Shown: in pieces, positions 12,955 to 30,150 of the stretch
How positions within the stretch are numbered: the first letter of the stretch is position 1
Layout of the letters: each line of letters starts with the position of its first letter
Source of the DNA: Zygnema cylindricum
Taxonomy: Eukaryota; Streptophyta; Zygnematophyceae; Zygnematales; Zygnemataceae
Assembly (NCBI GenBank): GCA_037447655.1
Contig: JBBHKE010001172.1
Span: 159,860-223,859, forward strand
DNA length: 64,000 nucleotides
Direction of reading: 5' to 3'
The notes under the pieces: model-generated
Databases searched by the model: none
What the model was told of the DNA's origin: nothing
What the model saw: the letters and a program-made list of their open reading frames with translations, nothing else
Program-made: the position numbers and the translations under genes

Positions 12955-14380
12955 CCACACCAACCACATTTGTCCTTGACGACAAAAAAGAGCTTTTGAA
13001 ATCAGGATAATTTGCAGCAGATACTAAAATATTAGAACAGAGAGTTCTTGCAGAAGACGACAAAAAAGCAAGTGCAAACAAGCTCGGGTACAATTTCAAA
13101 ACAGAACTTTACAGAAAGTTGTTGTAGGATTTAAGATGCTGAAAGGAGTCTGGACGTTAGGGAGACCATACCTGAAACAGCCTCCTTGCCCCCCCGACTC
13201 GACCTCCTTCCTCGCTCTCTTCCTCAGCCTCATCGACTTCTCCTTGCTCTCCCTCCATCTTTGCCCAGGCCTGTCAGCCCTTTCCCTCTATGAAGGGCAA
13301 CACGTGAGAAAAAAAGAAACACTCACAAATATCCAAGCCTAAGCTTCTTACTTTAATGACAAATGTCTCCAGAGGTGACAAAAACGTCATCCTGTTCGGT
13401 TCGTCGAGGGTGGCAAATTGAAAAAACATTCTACAAGCATATAGGGATACAAAGCGTGGTTATCTGAGAGAAAGAGGACGAGGGAACGAAACAGAAAGAA
13501 TCATAGAACGCCTCACCAGCCAGTTAGGAACACTCCATCGATTTGCAGCAATTGCGTCACGAAACAACACTCGCCCCTCAACCAAACGCCCTGCTTTTCA
13601 AGTGCTTTAGACTCCAATATTGTAAGATTCTGCAAAAAATATGCACATAAAAGATTTCAATGCACTCCACGGACCATAGTATTGTCCAATACCATCTTAT
13701 GTGCAGTACACATTTTGCAGCTCTTCCATGTCAAGGACTAAAAAATGTGGGCTTAGCTAGACTCTCAAGAACCTTAAAAGACCACACTAAACATTGTGAA
13801 CGGACTGGCCGACGGATTTCCAGGAACACTACACCTTTCACATACTTCAGAGCGCAATTGGATTAATCCCACAGAATTCCTGCAAGAATTCCTGCAATAA
13901 CGGGAATATTTTTGAAGGTAAGGACTAAGCTGCCTAAATGTGCTGGTGTCTTTTCAACCTGAAGCTTGGGACAAAAACGGTCGGATAATCCGAAAAGTTG
14001 CAAAGGTCCACGAAAAGTCAATTAATGCATTTTCTGGAGCGCACTTAAAAACAAACCAAAAGGAAAGACAGCCCCATAAAGAAATTGACCAGCTTATTTG
14101 AGCATGAGATCACAGAAAAAGAGCCAAAAATTAAATGGCACCAAAAACCAACAAATGACATTGACAAAATATTTTTCCGTTCAAAACAAACCTTCCAGTT
14201 GCATGAACAAACATCCAATGAGCTCAACTTTAAGAACAGAATACACCTCCGGTTGTCCAGCGATGACAATACAGAACTAGAAACAACCGCGAGGTACACG
14301 AAGTCACCCTTTCGAAGACAGAGCTGCCCACTTGACAAACACCTCACCGTGTGATAAGTGAGGAAATCCACGCTGTCACA
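12955..14380. other. Unassigned region with one possible minus-strand exon
   Basis: On the minus strand, about 13301-13171 is an open stretch between a pyrimidine-rich TTCATAG acceptor and a CAG|GTATGG donor. It contains MEGEQGEVDEAEEESEE or a basic alternative frame. Its phase does not join simply to the exon at 14551-14735, so I do not call it a gene. The rest shows nothing recognisable. Confidence 0.3.
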
Positions 14381-14550
14381 AGCTCACCTGATTAAAGTAC
14401 AAACTCACCTGATAAAGGTACAAACTCACCTGATAAAGGTACAAACTCACCTGATAAAGGTACAAAGTCACCTGATAAAACTACAAACTCACCCGATAAA
14501 AGTACAAACCACCTGATAAAAGTACAAACTCACCTGATTAAAGTACTCAC
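14381..14550 (-). repeat. 21-bp minisatellite of splice-donor-like units
   Basis: Eight units. Read on the minus strand each is close to GTGAGTTTGTACCTTTATCAG. Joined head to tail they make CAG|GTGAGT at most junctions. The array begins at the donor of the exon at 14551-14735. There are no spacers, so it is not CRISPR-like. Confidence 0.95.
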
Positions 14551-14735
14551 TGGCCCCACAGAGTCTCAGACCTTTCTTGAGCAGCTTTCGAGCCTTCATT
14601 TTGTTACCCTCTCTAGTTCCACCATAGCCCAGCAATGCCAGCGTGCCACGTGGCGTTTCTGCTGCAGTGGCTGCCTCAAAATTGTGTTCTCGCCCTAGTT
14701 TTGTTTCCCAGACGCTCCTCCGGCACAGCCCAAGC
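14551..14735 (-). CDS. Orphan internal exon, possible TPR/HAT-like helical repeat
   Basis: An open exon of 185 bases between a strong acceptor (TTTCTCCTCTTTGTTGCCCCAG) and a strong donor (CCA|GTGAGTAC). It encodes about 61 residues, from LGLCRRSVWETKLG through LALLGYGGTREGN to KARKLLKKGLRLCG. The last part resembles a TPR or half-TPR repeat (bulky hydrophobics, Gly, then Ala-Arg before a helix), but this is a weak resemblance. I could not link it to flanking exons with certainty: the coiled-coil gene ends upstream on this strand at 15547, and downstream is the minisatellite. It may be part of a longer minus-strand gene whose other exons I cannot see. Confidence 0.45.
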
Positions 14736-15546
14736 CTGGGGCAACAAAGAGGAGAAAAATAGATTATCGAGGAAGTAAATTATATGTGGAGCCTCGTGAT
14801 TTGTTTGGACACATTCCTCTAGCACAGTTCAGGGCAGACAAAGCAAAGAAGAGACAGAGAATAGAAAACTAGGGTTTTCCAAAACGATGCCTAAGTATGG
14901 GAGAAAATGTACATAAACGGAAGTACAGAACTCTTGAAAAGGTTTAACAATGAAAGAAAAAAGTAGAGGGAGAGAGAATATTCTAAGTATGAAAAATAAA
15001 AGCATCCAATCTGATGGCTAACATGTTAGACAAAACCCAAGGTACAAATTAGACCAAAAACACAAAGTTTAAGTCCTTCAACACTAAACAATGTGAAACC
15101 ACACATTTCTTCCTCTCCCTTCCCCCCGGAAAATGCAGAGAATGATGACAACAAACTACACTGCCGATTGCTGTTATTGCAAAAGAAATATTAGCATTAA
15201 TGCAAAACTAATCTAGTGCAAAGTGACATGTCCATTTTCAGTCCATTTCCCCACTATTTTCTGATTTTCTGCAGAATCATATCAATTGTACACATCAAAT
15301 TCTCATCATCAAATGACATGCGGTTTTTCACAAATGAGGTAGGTTTTTAAATCAAAAAGGTTCAAAAAATAAAAACCAAACAACAAAGAAGGAAACAGCA
15401 AAAGAAAACAACCTGATTAGAGACATTAAAAAAAAAATCAGAAAAGGAAACCATTTCATTATTTGGAAACTTTACAAGTAAAAAAAAAAAAAAAAGACAA
15501 GTTCACTGACTATCACTGCCTTCTTCCTTCCCCACTACTTCCTTCC
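14736..15546. other. Intergenic or intronic, nothing recognised
   Basis: AT-rich DNA with A-tracts between the orphan exon and the end of the coiled-coil gene, probably including the latter's 3' UTR. No coding signal. Confidence 0.4.
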
Positions 15547-17172
15547 TCACTGTCTCCTTGGTTTCTTCCTCTCTCTCTCTAAACATAGCTCCTCGTTCAG
15601 TCTCCTCTCCTCCCCTAGTGCCACCCTCTCTTGCCCGAAAAGCTTCTTCTCCTCTGCAAACTGACTTTTCTCAATCGACAAATTATTATTCCTCTCTGCG
15701 AGCCTCTTCGCCTTTTCTTCCAACTCTCTTTTTCTCTCTTCCACCTTCCTTGTCTCCTCCGCTGCCTCGTCCTTCCATTTGCAGTACTCCGGATTCTTTT
15801 TGCTTTCCAGCATCTCCAGCCGGCGCCTGTCCTCGGCCACAGTGGCCTCCAGGGCGGCGTATTCTCCTTTTAAGGCATGGAAGCGGCCGACAGCGATTGG
15901 CGCTCGGACAGCAGCCTCCGGTACTTCTCCCGCGAGGCGCTCACCTGTGACAAAGCGTCACGCTGGAAGAACCGACAAAACAAATTGAAAAAAATAGAGT
16001 TAAAATACAAAAAAAAAAAAAAGCATATTAGAACATCAAATATGAAAAGAAAAAAAAGAGAGGCTACTAGACAGAGGTTTCAGAGTGAATGCAAATGTAG
16101 AAAAGTAAAATATCAAAAAACAAAAAAAAAAAAAGACAAATTCCTTTCCGATTGTTCTTCAAATGATTAAAAATGAGAGGGAGAAGGAGAGGGAGCGCTG
16201 GAGAAGAGTTCGGGGGGGCAAAGGAATGTTGGGAAGAGGCCAGAGAGGGGCAGATGAAATTTGCAAAGTATTCATTCCAAGTCCTACTCGCAATAAACAG
16301 TTACAACAAAGGCCAAAAAAATAATTTGAGCAGCAAATGGAGTAAGACACGAAATAGAATTCGAGAAATCGAAAAAGAATTCAAAGTAGAGTCCGAAAGA
16401 GAATTCAAAGTAGAGTCTGAAAAAGAATTCGAAGAAGAGTCTGAAAAAGAATTCGGAGAAGAGCCTGCAGCAAAATTAGAAGTGTTTGCAGCAAAATTCG
16501 AAGAAGAGTTTGCAGCAAAATTCGTAGAAGAGTTTGCAGCAAAATTCGAAGAAGAGTCTGCAGCAAAATTAGAAGAGTCTGCAGCAAAATTCGTAGAAGA
16601 GTCTGCAGAAAATTCGTAGAAGACTTGCAGCAAAGTTCGAAGAAGAGTTGCAGCAAAATTCGAAGAAGACTTCGCAGCAAAATTCGAAGAAGAGTTTGCA
16701 GTAGAGAAGTATTGATTTTGGATGACTGCCTCAAAGGATAATTCAAAGTACTGATTCCGAATAACTGCCGGAAGGAGTATTCGGAGAGAATGAAGAAGTT
16801 TGGCGCCGGATGCACATTCAAATGTGACGAAATATCCGGGCAGCCGAAATTAAAAATTAGGGCAGCTGAAATTTAACATTCGGGCAGCCGAAACTTAGTA
16901 GCCGGCAAATAGACATTTCTGACCCTTGATGTGACCTATTGAGACAAAAATCTGGAAAAACAAAATCAGAAAAAACAAAATGTTAAAAGGAAAAAAATAA
17001 AACCAACAAACAATCGAAATAGGACAGTATGGGAACACGCTGAGCCGGTTATAAAAGGACACACCAAATAAAATAATATAATAATAAAAACAAAAAAGGG
17101 GGTAGGTTCCTCTACCGTTTTGGCGAGTTCCTCTTTTTGGCGTTGGAGCTCGTTCCATCCCTCCATGCACAT
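15547..17172 (-). CDS. Small charged coiled-coil protein, two exons, one frameshift
   Basis: Exon 1 (17172-17116) encodes MCMEGWNELQRQKEELAKT and ends at a GTAGAG donor. Exon 2 (15962-15547) follows a TTCTTCCAG acceptor in phase 0 and is rich in Glu, Lys, Arg and Leu, ending RKKPRRQ and TGA. Together about 157 residues of predicted coiled coil and no recognised domain. Within exon 2 the heptads run in one frame to about 15890 (ending LLSERQSLSAA) and continue at once in another (FHALKGEYAALEA), so one base appears to be missing near 15889. A head-to-head paralogue (18784-19922) has the same exon sizes, phase and C-terminal motif (RKKSRKQ), which supports a real gene family. Partner and function unknown. 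The intron carries a 24-bp minisatellite. Confidence 0.55.
16373..16710. repeat. 24-bp minisatellite in the coiled-coil gene intron
   Basis: Units such as GAAGAAGAGTTTGCAGCAAAATTC, about a dozen, with the 5' units diverged. The array is open in more than one frame on both strands, creating Ala/Lys/Phe/Glu and Ser/Asn/Phe repeat ORFs that are probably not proteins. Confidence 0.9.
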
Positions 17173-17396
17173 GGTGGCGGGCGAAGGGGGGGGAGAGGGA
17201 AGGAGAGAGAGAGAGACGGCGAGAGGGAGGAGGGAAGAGAAAGATGCGTTGCGTCGACGAGTAGCGATAGAGAGGGAGAGAGCGTGAGGGTGGAAATTAG
17301 AAAACAATGTTGAGAAGGCGAAAGGATGGAGAGGGCGGAGAGAGGAGCGAAGAAAAGGGAAGCGAAGAACGATAGATAAGCGGCGCGGAACGACAC

Positions 17397-18430
17397 TATA
17401 AATAGGGTGTGGCCGTCTCGAGTAGAAACTATGAAACGAATTAACATGAGACATATATTAATATGTGAATGGCAATTGATACGCAGGCACGTGGGATATT
17501 ATTATTGGTGTGGAGCCTGCATTAGTACCACACGACAGAAATAGTATGGTAATATTCCGTTTCCGTACCATAGAGTAATAAGTCACATTACGGTTTCATT
17601 TGCATAATCAGCCACGTGGCTGCGAAACAAAGCTTTGGCGATCTTGGCGCAACTTTTGTGACGCTTTACGCACACGTGGCTCTGCCAAAAATTTTGCTTG
17701 ACTTGTACTTATTTCCGGGCATGTGCGATGGCCGTCTCCGACGCTGAATAGTGTGTACTGTCGGTCCTTGTTAGCCGCCACCGACATAACATGCGGCGCG
17801 CTCGAACCAACCCCCTAATTAGGGTAGATGCCCGAGGGAATGGCGTTACATCCGGATAAGTTCGCCGCCACGCTGGAAAGTAAAGTCGGTGGGGCCGAGA
17901 CCATTTTGGCCGCTTTATCGCAAAAGCAAAAGCCAAAAGCTAAAAGTTAAAACGCCGAAATCGAACGGCGGTGGTGCAATCGGACATAAATAGCATGGTG
18001 GTGTCCCGTTTCGGACCAAGCAGCAAACTTCAAAATTAGTGTACGGTTTCGGTTATATGACATTCCACGTGGATCCAAAGCCAGGCCTACGCCACCGTGG
18101 CATAACTTTCACGCGAGGCCGTGCGCCGCCGTGGCATTGGCGCTTCACTCGTCGGATCTAAGGCCGTGTGCGATGGACTTTTTCAACGCTATATATTGAT
18201 TCTGGTTAACTAAGACCACCGACATAATTTTCCGCCGTATCATCGGAACGCCCGAGAGAGCCCCAATTTTATATGGGGTATAAACCGTAACATGATTTTG
18301 TAACCAATTGGAAACTGTATGTAACGTTTGAGTGAAAATTATGCATATCATGCGCATACTATACGGATAACTTTCCTATAGCATTCGCACTATATAGCGT
18401 ACGGTATAAATCTTCACCCAGGAATCCAGA
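17397..18430. promoter_or_regulatory. Bidirectional intergenic region with diverged tandem duplication
   Basis: Lies between the divergent coiled-coil gene and pseudogene. Two direct units (about 17529-17840 and 17982-18262) share GACAKAAATAGYATGGT, a CCACGTGG-type G-box, GTGCGATGG and CCACCGACATAA in the same order. A TATAAATA sits at about 17397-17405 and TATATAG/TATAAAT at about 18389-18413, possible core promoters. Expression is not shown. Confidence 0.45.
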
Positions 18431-18431
18431 A

Positions 18432-18760
18432 TTATTCATTCGCCTCTGCCTTCCATCCGTACTTCTCTCTCCACTCTCTCCGCCCTCCGCCCCTCTCTCT
18501 CCCTCTCTCTCTCTCCCTCTCTCTCCCTCTCGCAGATTCCAGACGGTCCGACCATTCTGTTTCCCAGCCGTATCTCTCTTGTTGTCAGCCTACAAGCTTC
18601 TCCCTCCCTCCATCCCTCTCTCCTTCCCTCTCTTCTTCCCTCTCTACATCCCTTTTTTCCTTCCCTACCTCCCATCTTTCTTCATTTCTTTCCCTCCCTC
18701 CTTCCCTCTGTCCTTTCCTTCCCTCTCTCCCTCCCCCCCAGCAGCATGCTCTCCCTTTGC
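18432..18760. repeat. CT/CCTT-rich simple repeat
   Basis: Pyrimidine-rich tract on the plus strand directly upstream of the pseudogene start codon, made of CTCTCTCCCT and CCTTCCCTCC variants. If transcribed it would be 5' UTR. Confidence 0.85.
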
Positions 18761-18783
18761 CCACGGCTCACACGTGCGGCAGC

Positions 18784-19922
18784 ATGAGTGCGGCCTGCAT
18801 GGCGACAAAAGTGGAGCTTCGCCAGACGGCCTGGGAACTCGCCAAAGCGGTCAGGAAATCTTGACTTTTGTCTTATTCGGGTTTCTCCTTTTAGTTTTTT
18901 TTTTTTTGTTTCTCTTTTTGGCGTACGTTTCGGATTCACACGTGTAATCGATGCATTTTATTTGACAAAACTGATCGATTCGATTCGATTTCATTTGAAA
19001 ATAAATAAGTTTTCCATTTTGTTGTCGGTTATTGTCACGCCTTCCTTTCTATTTTAACGCTTGCGGATTTCTTTTTCTGTTTTCCTTTCCATTTTTCTTT
19101 CTTTTTCTTAAACCTCCCGCCGGAACTCTTCCCTCCTACCCTCTAGTCTCCTCTCCCTCCGCCTCCCCACACTATTTCACATCTCTCTATCTCCAGCTTC
19201 AAGCCGATCAGATTCTTCTTCCCCGTCTCTTCCCCCCACTACAAGCCAAACTACTACTTTGTCTCTTCCTCAAGTCTTTTCGTCCTTCCATGGGCAGCCT
19301 TCGTACGGCAGGTTTGGGTAAAACCTAAAAAATGGAATGTTAGGAAGTTTAGTTTGAATAGTAGTGAAAACAGAATATTAGAAAGAAGATTGAAACAAAA
19401 AGGAGGCAGAAAAGGGCAGCTTTGTGGTCTTGTTTTTTGTAATTTTTTCTTTTTGAAAATCCTAACATTTGTCATTTTGTTCTTTTCTCTTTTCTGTTTT
19501 CAGCGTTCTCAATTGAGATGGGAGAAACTTGTTTGGAAAATGGAGGAAGAGGAGCTGTAAACGCTTGGGGAAAAAGTGGAGGAGCTGACGCAGCAATGCG
19601 CCAATGGAGAGTGACAACTGAAATCGCTTTCTAAGGAACACGTGTCCGTGAAGGAGAGAGTGCGAGATTTAGAAAAACAGCAAGAGGCCGAGATGCAAGA
19701 ATTCTGGAAGAATTTGGATATCCGAAAGAAAGAGAACAAAGAAGCGAAAGGGAAGTTGGAAAGGATGAAAAGAAATTTGAGGTGGATTGTCGTGTTTTTC
19801 GATGAGAAGATTAAGAGTGTAAGGATCAGCTTGCAAAGGAGAGGATGGAGTATGAGAAGAAAAGGGAAGAGAGAGAGGAGGGAAGTGTAGGGAGAGATAG
19901 GAAGAAGTCGAGAAAGCAGTGA
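18784..19922 (+). pseudogene. Coiled-coil gene paralogue with in-frame stops
   Basis: Exon 1 (18784-18849, 22 codons) ends ELRQTAWELAKA at a GTCAGG donor. Exon 2 (19504-19922) follows TTCTGTTTTCAG and begins CGT, as in the minus-strand gene. In the coiled-coil frame there is a TAA after KMEEEEL and a TGA after CANGE, and the frame shifts again near 19830 before the C-terminal KREEREE and RKKSRKQ. The 3' UTR has AATAAA at 19995-20000. Exon sizes nearly match the minus-strand gene, so this is a decayed duplicate, arranged head to head with it. Confidence 0.6.
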
Positions 19923-20060
19923 AAGCGCTAGTGATATTTGATTTTGCTTTTTTCTGTCTGTTTCTGTATATTTTTGTAAATTTATCACAACTTCAATAAA
20001 ACGGTTCTCTTGTTTATTGACCGATAAATAGTGAATAACCGCTATTTCTTGCTTGTACGT

Positions 20061-22077
20061 TGAAAAGAAAATTCGGATGGAATTCCCTCCACAAAGGGAA
20101 AAGATGGCCATTAGGGTTTGTGAATTATCAATGTTCATACTTGATTCGAATTAACTACACTAAGTTATGTTTTTTGCAATGCGACCTTATTTTGAGCCCA
20201 CCCAAATAGCTTTATTAAAACGAATTAATAAGTTTGGGGACAAAAGAAATACTGCCTGGAATTAGAGTGGTTAAGATGGCAGGGTAATCCAGTGTTTTCT
20301 TCTTTCAGTGCTCATTATTTATTAACACTATTATCTGTTTCGGCACTGAAATCAACTTTTATCCATGCATATTTAAATCCAGCGGTTGCTGCTGGAAGGT
20401 AAAAGGTTTACCTTCTAATCTGCGGTCTCCAAACGGAAATAAGAGGAGTGTACAGAGAAAAGCTAATTGAAATGGGAAAAAAGAAATCATAACCCTAATG
20501 ACGATTCTATGTAGAACTCTTGTCCTGCGACTTTTCAAAATCAGATTCACTTGCACTGCTCATAGCAATTAGTTGGATGGTTTAACAGTACGATAAACAC
20601 AGGTTAATCCGTACAATAGCATCATGTACGGTTTAAGAAGCTATGCAGATATATGTGCAACCTTCACTTTCGTTCAACACTAATTCTATTTGGCCGCCTT
20701 CAGCTATGAAACCCTAAAAAGAATGGTCGATCATGTTTACACCGATTAACTTCAGGAACAACATCTAAAAAATGGTTTTGGTAGTTTCTTTTGATCAATA
20801 CACAGGATCGTTGACCTCAAAGATAAACTGGACAGAAAAATATGCACAGCGGAAACTTAACAAAACAGTCTCCGCTTCTTCCTTAAACTTACTCTCACCG
20901 ACTTCTGATGCATATCTTTTTCGGACGCATACATTTTTCTTAACTCAGAATTCTCCTTTAATAAGAGCTCAAAGGAAGACAGTCCGCACGGCTTCTTCCA
21001 CTAACTTCACTCTGACTCCACTCACACTCACCGAACACATAGGCGCCGAAACAATAGTGGGCGCCTAAAAAAACATAAGTGCGCCGAACTTAATCATGCG
21101 CTGGACTTGAACATTATACACGGTCTTACGCACTAAATGACTTATCAACCATACAGTACCAAATGACACGAACCTTAACCAACACTCAAACTAAACAAGT
21201 AATAAATACATAACCGCTAACGTGAACTGAAAACCCAAACTGACAAAACATAAACTGCATGAAAACGTGAATTCGGCCGATCCGCCGATTCACCCAATAA
21301 CTTATCATCTTTCGGAAACAGATGCAATAGAGCACTAGACCAAAAGTATTTCTACATCTCTTAGGCTCAGTGTTATTACACACAAGCTAATGCTTAAAAG
21401 TGATGTCAAAAATTTTGTTCGTCAGTTTCTCTTTATCAAACGAGTCAACAATTCATGATTGGCAGATTCCCAAGGGAAGAATACTACTCATGGAGAGCAC
21501 AACCATAATCTCGAGAAACTCAAAGAACTTCTCCCAAAAGACACCTTGGAAACAATATTTCAAAGAAAATTCTTATTAGGACCGATGAAAAAACATCAGG
21601 ACAAAGAATCTAAAACAAAGCAAAAGATGGTTTCAGCGAATGTAATTCTTCTGTATGCCGTAAACAGAATTGCTGTTGTGTACATGGACATAAAAGGAAT
21701 CTCCTATATTTCTAACCAAAATCATCAAACGTCTATACTATTTCACTACGCCGTCAATAAACGGAAAACGACTCGCCAAACCCATTCTCTAAAAAAAACT
21801 TCTCTAATTTGTACCACCGACCTCTCCTCTCTCTACATTGTCAAATGGAAAACACCAAACTCAAACTTGTGAGTTCAAACTCACAAATTTCGAAGAACAC
21901 ACAAACCCTCAACCAGTATTTCCAACATTTCACAAACCTTTTCTCTTTTTTTTTTGCACTTCAAACATGTTTCCTCCCTTAAAACTTGATGTCTCGCACT
22001 TTCTCTCGCTCACAACTTTTTTCCTCGCTCAACATTTTCTTCTCTTTTACAAATTTTTTCTCCTCTCGAAAAAAAAC
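20061..22077. other. Intergenic, one uncertain ORF
   Basis: No gene I can support. An ORF at 21459-21872 (+) begins MADSQGKNTTHGEHNHN and includes LEKLKELLPKDTLETIF, which reads like real protein, but there is no recognised family, splice context or repeat. The rest is AT-rich. The end nearest 22077 is probably the arsM 3' UTR. Confidence 0.35.
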
Positions 22078-28175
<6,098 letters not shown>

Positions 28176-28179
28176 TGTA

Positions 28180-28420
28180 CGAAAGTGAGAGAGAGAGAGA
28201 AAGGAAGAGAGGAGAGACGGAGAGAGAAGGGAGAGGGGAAGGGCGGAGAGAGGGAGGAGGAGAGAGAGGGGGGGACAAGAAAGACGGCAGGGAGGGTAGG
28301 GGGCTGAAAGAGAGGCGGGGGCCGAGAGGAAGAGACAGAGAGAGAGAGAGAGAGAGAAACGCTGTAACGGGCAGAAAGAGAGGGGCGAAAGGAAGAGGGA
28401 AGTGAGAGAGGGAGAGTACG
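28180..28420. repeat. Purine tract in the arsM 5' leader/promoter
   Basis: GAGAGA and GGGAGA variants immediately upstream of the arsM ATG on the coding strand side (CT-rich when read as mRNA). It probably belongs to the 5' UTR or core promoter. Confidence 0.85.
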
Positions 28421-28499
28421 GCTAGATAGATTGGAGTACAACTTTCGGTTGTACGGGCGGTTTCACACATGGAAAATTTCAAATTTGGTTCCAATAATT

Positions 28500-28538
28500 G
28501 TTCAGCGAAGCAATTGGAATCCAATTGCTTCGCTGAAC
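28500..28538. repeat. Near-perfect palindrome upstream of arsM
   Basis: Arms 28500-28518 and 28520-28538 (GTTCAGCGAAGCAATTGGA and its complement) with one central base. About 325 bases upstream of the arsM start codon. Just beyond it, GTACAAC and GTTGTAC (near 28437-28455) also pair. Confidence 0.9.
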
Positions 28539-28749
28539 ACGTGGTATCCTCAAAAACATATCTTGTATCCCTTTAAGGGCGGGTCTCCATGCTACTTAAA
28601 TAGTTTCAGATTAGGGTTTTACAAGTTTACAAACGACCCACAGAAACATGACGTGGGATTGAATCTCAGTCTATTAACGAATGGTAAACTGACACGAGTT
28701 TTAAATTATGGACCTTCTGTCAAATACATCCTGAAAAGTTCGTGAAGGA

Positions 28750-28966
28750 CACCGCCAATCGCTATTAGCGTTGTGTACGCTAATCCCGTCCCGCTTTTTT
28801 ATTTTTTTATTCTCAAATAGAATTATCCACACTATTTAAAAAAATCCCTAATTCCTAATTAGAGTAATCGATTTCTTCGAAAATTTCCAAATTCCCAATT
28901 AGCGTAAACCACGCTAATTATTCGTATACTCTAAAGAAACCTCTACGCTAATAGCGATTGGCGGTG
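28750..28966. mobile_element. TA-target TIR element (CACCGCC family), 217 bp
   Basis: Ends CACCGCCAATCGCTATTAGCG and its reverse complement. The right flank is TA, the left flank has mutated to GA. No ORF; a MITE. Confidence 0.85.
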
Positions 28967-29169
28967 TACAGTGTATGTGACGTCTTCTCGGTCAAATCTG
29001 CATACAAAATTACAAATAGACCTTTGGTATCTGAACAGTGAAAACCTATAAATAAGCATTGTCTGTCCGAATCGGGACGATTTCGTGCCGTAAGTTTTTG
29101 TGTCGCGTCGGTTTTCAGTCTCGTCTAGAAATGTCTGTACAAACGTCTACATTAGTGCAGTTGTACTTA

Positions 29170-29922
29170 GGGTAAGCCCCCATGTACTTTAGCTTAAATA
29201 GTCTACTTTGTTTTTTAGCGCGAATCCGGCGGACCAGGATTTCAGGTGTCTCTATGTGTTTACTGGAAACTGTTACTTAACTCTGTGACGATTGTATACG
29301 TGGACAATGCCCGTGACGGCTGTCAACGTCTACAATCTGTCTTGCCGCACCGTATAATTCGAAACTTTTTGAAGCCTCGCAAGACACACCGTAATTTTTG
29401 AAACGATTTGGCATGTCGCATGTCATTGCGTGACATCGTAGACGTACAGCCTTGCACCCGTGGCTGTACGACAAGCCTTTGCGTAAACCTCTCCCGTCCG
29501 GCCGCCATGACTTCGCAATTTTTTCGCGTTTACGTGAAATGACACTGCACCATCGAGACCCCTTCAAAAAAAAACCGTACAAGGTGCATGCGGACAAAAA
29601 CTAACAGCCCTGTGCTTTTTTCAGTCGTCAAAAACTTTTGAACAAATTTAACACGTGTAAACATGTTTTCTTATTTGTGCAAACGGTTCTACTTTGTTTA
29701 AAACACATTGCCAATGTGGTTTATGATAAGTTTGAGGGTGACGTGACAGTGGGTCGAAAAAACACAAGACGACAAATTTTTGTACATCCTAAGTTCGACG
29801 ATGACGCAAATTGTACTCTATAAATTTGCGACTTCTTCGTACAGTCGCAACTTATGCAGAACGGCGCTAAGTATAAACGAAAACGACAAAAAAAAACACG
29901 TTAACCACATGGGGTCTTACCC
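29170..29922 (+). mobile_element. PIF/Harbinger-like MITE, 753 bp
   Basis: Ends GGGTAAG-CCCCCATGT and ACATGGGG-TCTTACCC, flanked on both sides by TTA (29167-29169 and 29923-29925). Subterminal sequence shared with the copies at 30151 and 37521. No transposase. The plus strand is an arbitrary reference for the family. Confidence 0.8.
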
Positions 29923-29925
29923 TTA

Positions 29926-30147
29926 GGCAGAGGTAGCAAAAGTCAAAATTTTAGATAACCGAAACCGACCGTTTTATTTTTTTTAAATATGAGTACCCGA
30001 CGCCCGACCGGGTTATGTCACGCTCCAAAATTATTAAACGTTACCTGATACGCGTTTACGAAAAAAAAGGTTAACTCAAACCCGATTTCTCGCGACTACC
30101 AAAACCCACTCGTACCCGAATAAGTACAAAATAGTGGTGTGTCGCCC
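29926..30147. other. Spacer between two inverted MITEs
   Basis: About 220 bases between two Harbinger-like elements in opposite orientation. Nothing recognised. Confidence 0.5.
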
Positions 30148-30150
30148 TTA

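Noticed and set aside
14381-14550. CRISPR-like array
   Set aside because: Units are contiguous without spacers and the DNA is eukaryotic; it is a minisatellite.
16173-16619. 148-codon repetitive plus-strand ORF
   Set aside because: Comes from a 24-bp minisatellite in an intron; listed as a repeat only.
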